The notes beneath the pieces are model-generated. The model saw only the letters and a list, made by a program, of their open reading frames with translations. It was not told the origin of the DNA and did no database searches. A stretch of DNA of 64,000 nucleotides from Bryopsis sp. KO-2023 (lineage: Eukaryota > Chlorophyta > Ulvophyceae > Bryopsidales > Bryopsidaceae), in the NCBI GenBank assembly GCA_030272585.1, contig BSYQ01000002.1:5704001-5768000 (forward strand), read 5' to 3'. The position numbers and the translations under genes are program-made. Of this stretch, positions 57,281 through 64,000 are shown in pieces (the first letter of the stretch is position 1; the number at the start of each line of letters is the position of its first letter).

Positions 57281-60200
57281 AAAACTAAAACAATACTCTT
57301 TTTCCGTGTTTAAGCGAAATCCGTGTTATGACAACAAGAAAAAGAAAAAAGAATCCCAATTTAACGGTAGGTTCGTGGCAGGCCATAATGCCACAGAACG
57401 CGCCCCGGGCTATTTCAGGAGATAGCCGAGGTCGGTCCGCAATCGTCTTGTGCGGGATATGGAACTCCTCATTGGGTTGCAAAAACGCCGGCAGCGATCA
57501 ACGTCGTCCTGTGTCGGCACGCCGTTTTCGAGTGCGCACCGGGCGTAAGTAGCTTCATTATCCAACCGGTCTGGATTCATGGTAGAAGAGGAGTCTAAAG
57601 GGTAGGCTCAACGAGGAGGGCTTGGGACCATGGGAAATACCCCGGGGGTAGACTTGTGTCCCGAGCCAGGTCGCCCTGATGCCACCAATCACGTAACGTA
57701 CGGCCGTTTACTCGAATCGTTTTAGTAAGAGTAATCGGCCCCTTGGTACCTGCAGCTGCCCGAGGAGGGTTCTCCAAGGGCGGATGGGAGTGGGCACCAC
57801 CACGATCGCCGAGGTTGCTTCCTCAATCACGCGCCGAAGGGTTGCACCCACCAGCCTAGGCGGCGGATTCACCCAATTTTGAAGCATACTCAACATACCT
57901 AACTTTTCAGAAGAATCAGAAAAATTAAAAATTCTTGAAGTGATCATCAACGTTTATGACGAACAATATTGGAGGTTCTTGATGGATGCACCTAACGGAA
58001 GGGAAATAAGGTGTCGAGCTTTCTATGCTATTTCGAAAACACATGTGGAGCTTTGACCTTAATTTTCTTTATCGATATCTTTGTTGTTTTAGCCTCCCTG
58101 GCATCTTTTTCGCTGTTACATTCGCTAACACCCTCTTTGGCACCCATGTAAAGTAATACACTCGGAAGATGATCTGACAAGAGACGATAAACGGGATAGA
58201 GTTGAGACGCCCGTGAACTAGATCAAAAGTTTTGAAACAAGTTTGTTGTAACAATGAAACGTCCCTCCTTTTATATTGTACCGGGCCCCCTCGGAGGAGG
58301 CTCACCTCATCCTTGCTTTAATAAACCCTGCTTGAATTTACTCTAAGATGAGGCTCACCTCACCCTTGCTTTTGCAAAGTTTTATCTTTATTCAAAAGGG
58401 GAGAATATTAAGAGAACAATCAATGCATCTGCAAATGTTTTTCTTATTATCTTAAGATGATACCGTCTACGACGTTAGCTTCGTTGTCGATAACTTGATT
58501 CCGACGCGGGAGCTTGCTTCGTTGACCCATTGTGTTCCACCTTGGTGGGGAGCTGTCGTCGTCCTCTTGTTGCTCTATGTTCAATCGTACCAACATCGTT
58601 TGTAGTTCCTGTACGGCGCGGTTCATGCCCCCGGCCAAGGCGTTCTCTCTTTCCTGATAATCATAATAGGCTTTTTTTGTAAACACATGGAAATGAGCTC
58701 ACGGTTAGATGAGACTTACCTCGTTCTAGCTTTTGCAAACTTCAATATGAACTCACGGTTACATGAGCTCACCAACCTAAAAATACATATACATATATAT
58801 ATATAAAAGCGGATCTCATATAATTTGCTACGGCGAAGCGCAACCATTACACCGTCTTCACTATTTTTGCCCTATCTGATGAAAATCGTTTGCTTCCTTA
58901 TGCATGTCGTTGCTTCTTATACCTATCCTCAACTTGCAGTGGGCGGTTGTCCCTTTTTGATTACTCCCAAGCCCGTCATTTTGGTTGTTACTTTCCTCAC
59001 ACAACCTTTCCCGATTTCTTTCTTTCACTGAACCGGAGCTCTTATAATTGATCACCAGCATTCTGGGAATATATGGATAACGTTTTTGACTACACTATTT
59101 TCCTCAACGTCCATTCATAGTGTCTCTCAAGTTTTCCTCATCGGAGGACACAACAATGATTTCTTCTGGTGGGGGCATCTTTCGTCTCCCCCGTATAGCT
59201 AGGGTATATTAGTCCCAGAGTAATGAACTATAGGGTTAAACTTCGAAATGCGGCTATCAGCTCCATTCATGGTTGCACGTATACCAAAATCAATCAACCC
59301 GCGTTACGGCTTTTGAACAATTGAACATCGTTTAATATATTTTTTTCACCAACAGTGCTCACCAATAGTGGGGTTTGCATACAATCTCGAAGAGTTTCAA
59401 TTTACCTCAAACAGTACGATAGCATGCATTGATTTCCGCACTTCCACATAATGTGTTTTTCTTTGCAGACATGGCAGCTTTTTTTTATGGTGTCTCCAAC
59501 TTCAGATTGCTAACGAGATCCTCCTGATATATATAGGTGTAGCATAATCAAGCATGCGTCTGCCGAAGCAGCAATGTATTATGTCTGCACAACAAATTCG
59601 TCCGTTGAAAGGTCCCGTCCTCCTTGACCAATCTTACCAACCGGGACGCTAGTCTGAGTCCATCGTCATGGGTTATGCAGGGAAGATGCCATCCGCATCC
59701 TATCACCCTATCGAATGCAAAACAAATGGCCCGACCGGTCGCGGAACAGGCTGGGTATATGGGAAGGAAAGCATGAAGTGAAATTTGTCCAAGCATGCAA
59801 GGTATCCGTTAAAGTATTTTTTACCTACTTCACGGCCCTGAATTGTTGCAATACGGTTAATCCTTGCCCCCTTTTTGCAAGTTTTGAATATGTTTTTGCG
59901 GTTGTTCATCATCCTTGTAAAACTATCCGGGGCAACAAGTTTTTCTAAAGATTGACTCGTTCTTTATTGGTCAATAGGTTTTCTTTCCCCATCAAAAACT
60001 CTATCGTCATATTTGTTGGTGCTAGGCTACCTTTTTTCAACTAATAATCTGAGAAGATGAAAGATTAAACTCTTCCTAAACTCGATCAAAGCCTCCACGA
60101 TCAAATCGGACCTGTGGCTTCCATTTTCTCGAATACGGAGTTTCTCTTTATCAAGTCCTCTTGTTCCGTTAAGAATCAAAGCGGTCTCCTCTATGTTTTT

Positions 60201-61209
60201 CTTTCTTTTTGGCAGTTCATTTCGGTTAGCCCCGGAAATTCATGCAAGGGGGAGAGCAGTCCAACCGTTCAAACCTCGGAAATGAACCGTCTTTTGTAGC
60301 TTTCTTTGAAAATTTCTTGAGAAAGAAGAAAAAAAGGGAGGAGTGGGCGTGAGAATCAAGCGCTAGCATCTCCTCGATTTCACGACATTTGCGATAAACA
60401 AGAAAGGAAGCTTTTGAAGCTTGAAAGGTTGTAGCGAGTGCAATCTGCATTAAATCTCTTAATAATAAGGAATATATCTTGTCCCAACAGGTTCAAAAAC
60501 CAAAAAACGATTCAAGTTCTTATAAACTCAATAATGCGATGTCAAAAGTATCTCCTCAAAACCGCAAAGGAAAGAACGTTGTGGCAGATACAACGTTACG
60601 GAAGCGTCCGTCTCCTAGGATCGTCGAGTACTACGAGACATTGACCTTGCCTCTCAATGACACGGGAATTAATTTACGGACATCGTGCTAGAGCCAAGAA
60701 CCTAGGTAGTGATTAATTATTCTATAGCTGTAACAAACGTGTTGACTCGATGATGCAAGTCTCACGTGAACGTCATGGAACCTTAGATCCGGAACGTTTC
60801 TAGACGTCGAAGGAGGTTCTTCCAGGTATAGCTGTTCTTTTTCCGTCTCCTAGGTAGGCTGAGAACGTTGGTCGACGCTTCCGTTTGCGCCCTCTTCCTC
60901 TCGGATTTTAAACCCGGGAATGGCATCAGATATCATGCCGCTTTCTTTCACCAATCACTCGCCGATCCACACAAGTCGAAACCCGAAAGTCCAATCCTGA
61001 TTATTGTGTGCGTCTTTCCTTTTTGTTCCGAACGCCTTGATTCGAATAGGGATCCCCTACCCTACAATCATCTCTTCTAGCTTAGATGCGCCAAGACTCC
61101 TTGCCGCATCCCATTGGCGGCAATGCAACCGAGTTATGCGACAGATCTTTGTGATACTACAACCATAACCACTCAGCGGTTGTTATAGGCAGACACCATG
61201 TAGCGAAAA
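57281..61209. other. Gene-poor; possible gag-like remnants
   Basis: A minus-strand frame at 58447-58686 (79 codons) has a Glu/Gln/Leu-rich helix then an acidic and Arg/Pro-rich tail, similar in style to retrotransposon gag N-termini but without a diagnostic motif. Other frames at 57595-57950, 59548-59912 and 60438-60691 are short and unrecognised. Confidence 0.35.
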
Positions 61210-61781
61210 GGTAAACCCCCCCCCCGAATACAGTCCCCCGGGGGACTATAGATTTGCAGTTGTGCGGGAGTTTTAAGGGGGGACTCTATTTGGGGGGGGA
61301 TTGTATTCGGGGGATTATACAAAAGTTCCGATTAATATGTCCCCTGACTTGTTTACATCCAAAACTGTAGCCAATGCCCCTGAAAAATAATCACTTGAAC
61401 ACATCTCTAGTAGATAATTGTCTGAACTTTTTTTCCCTCGTCCAGTTCGAGGTCGATGTCACTGTCGCCCATGTTTGGATAGAAGCGTCGCTCAGAAACG
61501 TCGAGTCGGACGTCGATGTAGCTGATGTGTGAAAAGAATCGTCACAACCGTTTTTCTGTTTGTTTGTTTTCGTGTCTTGGATTTCCACTACAATCGGAAG
61601 TCTTGCAGACGCGACTCGTATCGTCTGTCGAACGTGGTTCTCCCCCACCCAGTCTAACTTGGATTTTTTTTTGAAGGGGGGGACTGTATTTGGGAGGAAA
61701 ACCACGTTCGACAGGGGGGGATTGTATTTTGGGGGGGGGATACTAATCGGGGGGGGACTGTATTCGGGGGGGGGGGTTACC
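61210..61781. mobile_element. 572-bp G-rich element with terminal inverted repeats
   Basis: Begins GGTAAACCCCCCCCCCGAAT then ACAGTCCCCC, and ends with the mirror: GGGGACTGTATTCGGGG, a G-run and GGTTACC. Inside, the word GGGGGGAYTGTATTYGGGGG recurs at least four more times (about 61280, 61300, 61676, 61718), and a perfect 15-bp hairpin sits at 61625-61639 / 61700-61714. It carries no intact gene. The structure fits a non-autonomous DNA transposon (MITE-like). Confidence 0.65.
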
Positions 61782-64000
61782 TCACAACGCGATCGAAATA
61801 GCCTAGGATCTGCGTCATAAAGGGACCCTAGGAGCCCCTCCCTTCGCTATGAGTCATCAGAAAAAGAATCCAAGAAATTGTTTTCACAACAAAGTAAAAA
61901 CAAAGTATGCACAAAGTATGCCCAAACGACTTATGTCTCCACGGGTCTGGTATTTCAAGGTTTTTCTTGCTTTTCTCGAAAAGAAAGTGGAAAACATGAC
62001 CCGCGAGAAGTTGCAATCCATGTAGGGGAGGGCATTGGCATTGGCCTAGCCACCAACTCTCCCGCGGAGATCTACTGAAGTAGGAGCTAAGGCCTTACGC
62101 GTCTTTTTTTTTAAGCTCTTAATCTAATGCTTTAGGCACATGCTTGACCACCACTATTGAATCAAGAAGTGAGAAACTCTTATTTCGACGATCGCACCCA
62201 CAATTCTAGAGAACACACTCTTTTGCATGAGTGCCTCAAAGTGAAACATAAGAAATTTTTTTGCTCAATTAGTTGCGATCTCTCGTTCCTTGATATTCGA
62301 TATCAAACAAACGCGCATTTCGACCCATTGGCAATGGGCCATTGCTGAGGTATCTTTACTCGATCAAGCGTTGGGCCACGTCCTAGCACCACCGTCTTCT
62401 CCACGATGGGAACATGGATTTTTTTTTCATGAGTTTGCACCTCAACAAGATACCAAGCAGGATTTGTTGCAAGTTTCAACCCATGCACGTTGTTCAACGT
62501 TGCGCAATAGGCTTTGAAATCGTTCTTTCTTACTTATCAAATAACTAAAACATTTCATTCATCTCCTCACGGAAGCAGCCAAGTGGCTACAAACCCCATA
62601 CGCATAACTGCGATATCAAAAAAAGTTTGTTTATTTGTGCATCGAAAGAGGAACTCATCGTGGGCAGGTTTCGACGTAATCTTCCTTGGTCGCAGCACGT
62701 TTTAAGCCCTCATTCGTTACATGTATACAATCCAATTAGCCCAAACTCGTCTGCTTTGTCGATTCACTTCACAGTTCCACAAGCCAAAGCCACGAAATCC
62801 GAAAAGGTACCCCCATCACGACCAGGCAGTTTTCAAGTGAACGCACAACACAAGGGGAATATATAGGGGAATATATGTTATCTCTGTTTTAGTTAGAAAC
62901 GGAAGCAATGTTCCTGGCGTCGTAACACGCAAGCACAATTTTTCTGGGTACAATAGAGTGCACCCTACACTTCGATTCGAAGTATATTATCAAACAATTT
63001 TTAGGAGCGAACTTGTCCATTGAGTCAACAAAAGGATATTGTTTGGTTCGCTTGATGAACTAACCCCCACCCAGGCTCATTGACAAATGCTAGAACACCT
63101 CTCGGCACTACCTGCGTGCGCCCTATGAAAACGCAAGAGAAGCAAGATCAAACCTTGATCTTGAGCGACCCTTACTCCTACTTTTATTGTACCCGAATGT
63201 CCTAGAAAAAACAATCTGAGAATCATGATCAAATCTTCGCAGTTTTGAAGAGTCCTTGACTTCGTCCTCAATTGCTTAGTGCTGGTTCATGAATTTCGCC
63301 TCCATTCGGCCTACCAACGGTGTGTGTGGGCCCGTCTCATCCCGAATTATTTCACTTCAACAACGATATTTTAATACATCATCTTGTTTGAAAAACCGAA
63401 CACAACATTTGGTATCTACTATCTGGTCTCGTACATAATAAACACATCTTCCCTGTCTAGTGGAGATATGTACCAAGGCACCACTCATTATCCCAGGCTG
63501 GGACGACTCGTGTGTTACTCTATCCGGCTTGTGTGTTCCCACCACGTTACGCCATTATAACTTGATAATCACTTTTGGTGATTCATGTCTTTATTTCAAC
63601 CAATACGAGGCATCGCTTGGCGCTCCCTTCTCTAGGAAGTTGTCTTTTACGAGAGCGTATTTTCAATCGCAAAATAGGGATGGGAACAAAAAAAAGATTG
63701 GATCCACTCCCTTCACGACCTGAACGACAACAATGATAGGAGACTTGGTGGAAATCTGGAACCGAAACATACATCCGACCTTGTCAATGCTCTTCCGTTT
63801 CAAATTAACCACGCAGTCCCAAATAATTTATTGTAAATACCCGGTCACCATTTATAAATCTTTAATATATGAAAAGATCTTTGATGAAGAATGCGACGAA
63901 TAATTTCCTGGAATAAACATGCACGAGGTACTTATCCTTAAGGTGATATTGTTCAACGGTTTCGTTTTCGTTCGAATTCAAATCAAAACAATGGCGGTAC
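61782..64000. other. No recognisable gene
   Basis: Frames stay below 90 codons on both strands. No RNA gene, repeat boundary or motif seen. Confidence 0.45.

Overview
The window reads as nuclear DNA of a eukaryote. It has multi-exon genes with GT-AG introns of roughly 100-530 bp, a strong Kozak context (GCCACCATGA at 29504-29513), AATAAA polyadenylation signals and a canonical eukaryotic-type tRNA-Val. A dual-specificity phosphatase with an organelle-targeting-like N-terminus and similarity to the SEX4/LSF phosphoglucan phosphatases, plus a fragment closest to the plant MOR1 version of XMAP215, point to a photosynthetic, starch-making lineage (an alga). I cannot place it more precisely from sequence alone.

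Layout. 1-3.3 kb is homopolymer-rich, with two weak exon candidates and a truncated tRNA-like hairpin. 3.3-25 kb is a gene-poor graveyard of dispersed repeats and decayed retroelement pieces, including a protease-like fragment, tRNA-derived boxes and an LTR-like block. 25.9-49.7 kb is the gene-bearing part, again rich in long T and A runs. In order it holds a 265-codon ORF, an uncertain fragmentary coding region, a well-supported secreted Ala/Cys-rich protein gene (29.5-31.0 kb), a candidate 2.75-kb mobile element bounded by inverted arrays of TTCCATGGAA palindromes (31.76-34.51 kb), a long perfect-looking hairpin (34.6-34.74 kb), the nine-exon phosphatase gene (35.08-38.57 kb), a foldback array built from the TGTGCGATGTA motif (40.8-41.3 kb), a four-exon gene ending in an XMAP215/MOR1 C-terminal region with an antisense tRNA-Val in one intron (42.6-44.9 kb), and two small membrane-protein genes (45.8-46.9 kb). 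49.7-64 kb returns to repeat-rich DNA: a reverse-transcriptase fragment, duplicated ~1-kb repeats each followed by a ~50-bp tandem array, and a 572-bp G-rich element with terminal inverted repeats.

The host genes are separate units on the plus strand with no operon-like logic. Best supported are the phosphatase, the secreted protein and tRNA-Val. The most unusual items are the palindrome-bounded element, the TGCGATGT foldback, the TOG-less XMAP215 C-terminus, the 43-bp-arm hairpin upstream of the phosphatase, and several tRNA-like sequences that keep the T arm and box B but have abnormal 5' halves. Exon models were built by eye from splice signals and reading-frame phase; homology calls are from memory of family motifs, and no searches were run.
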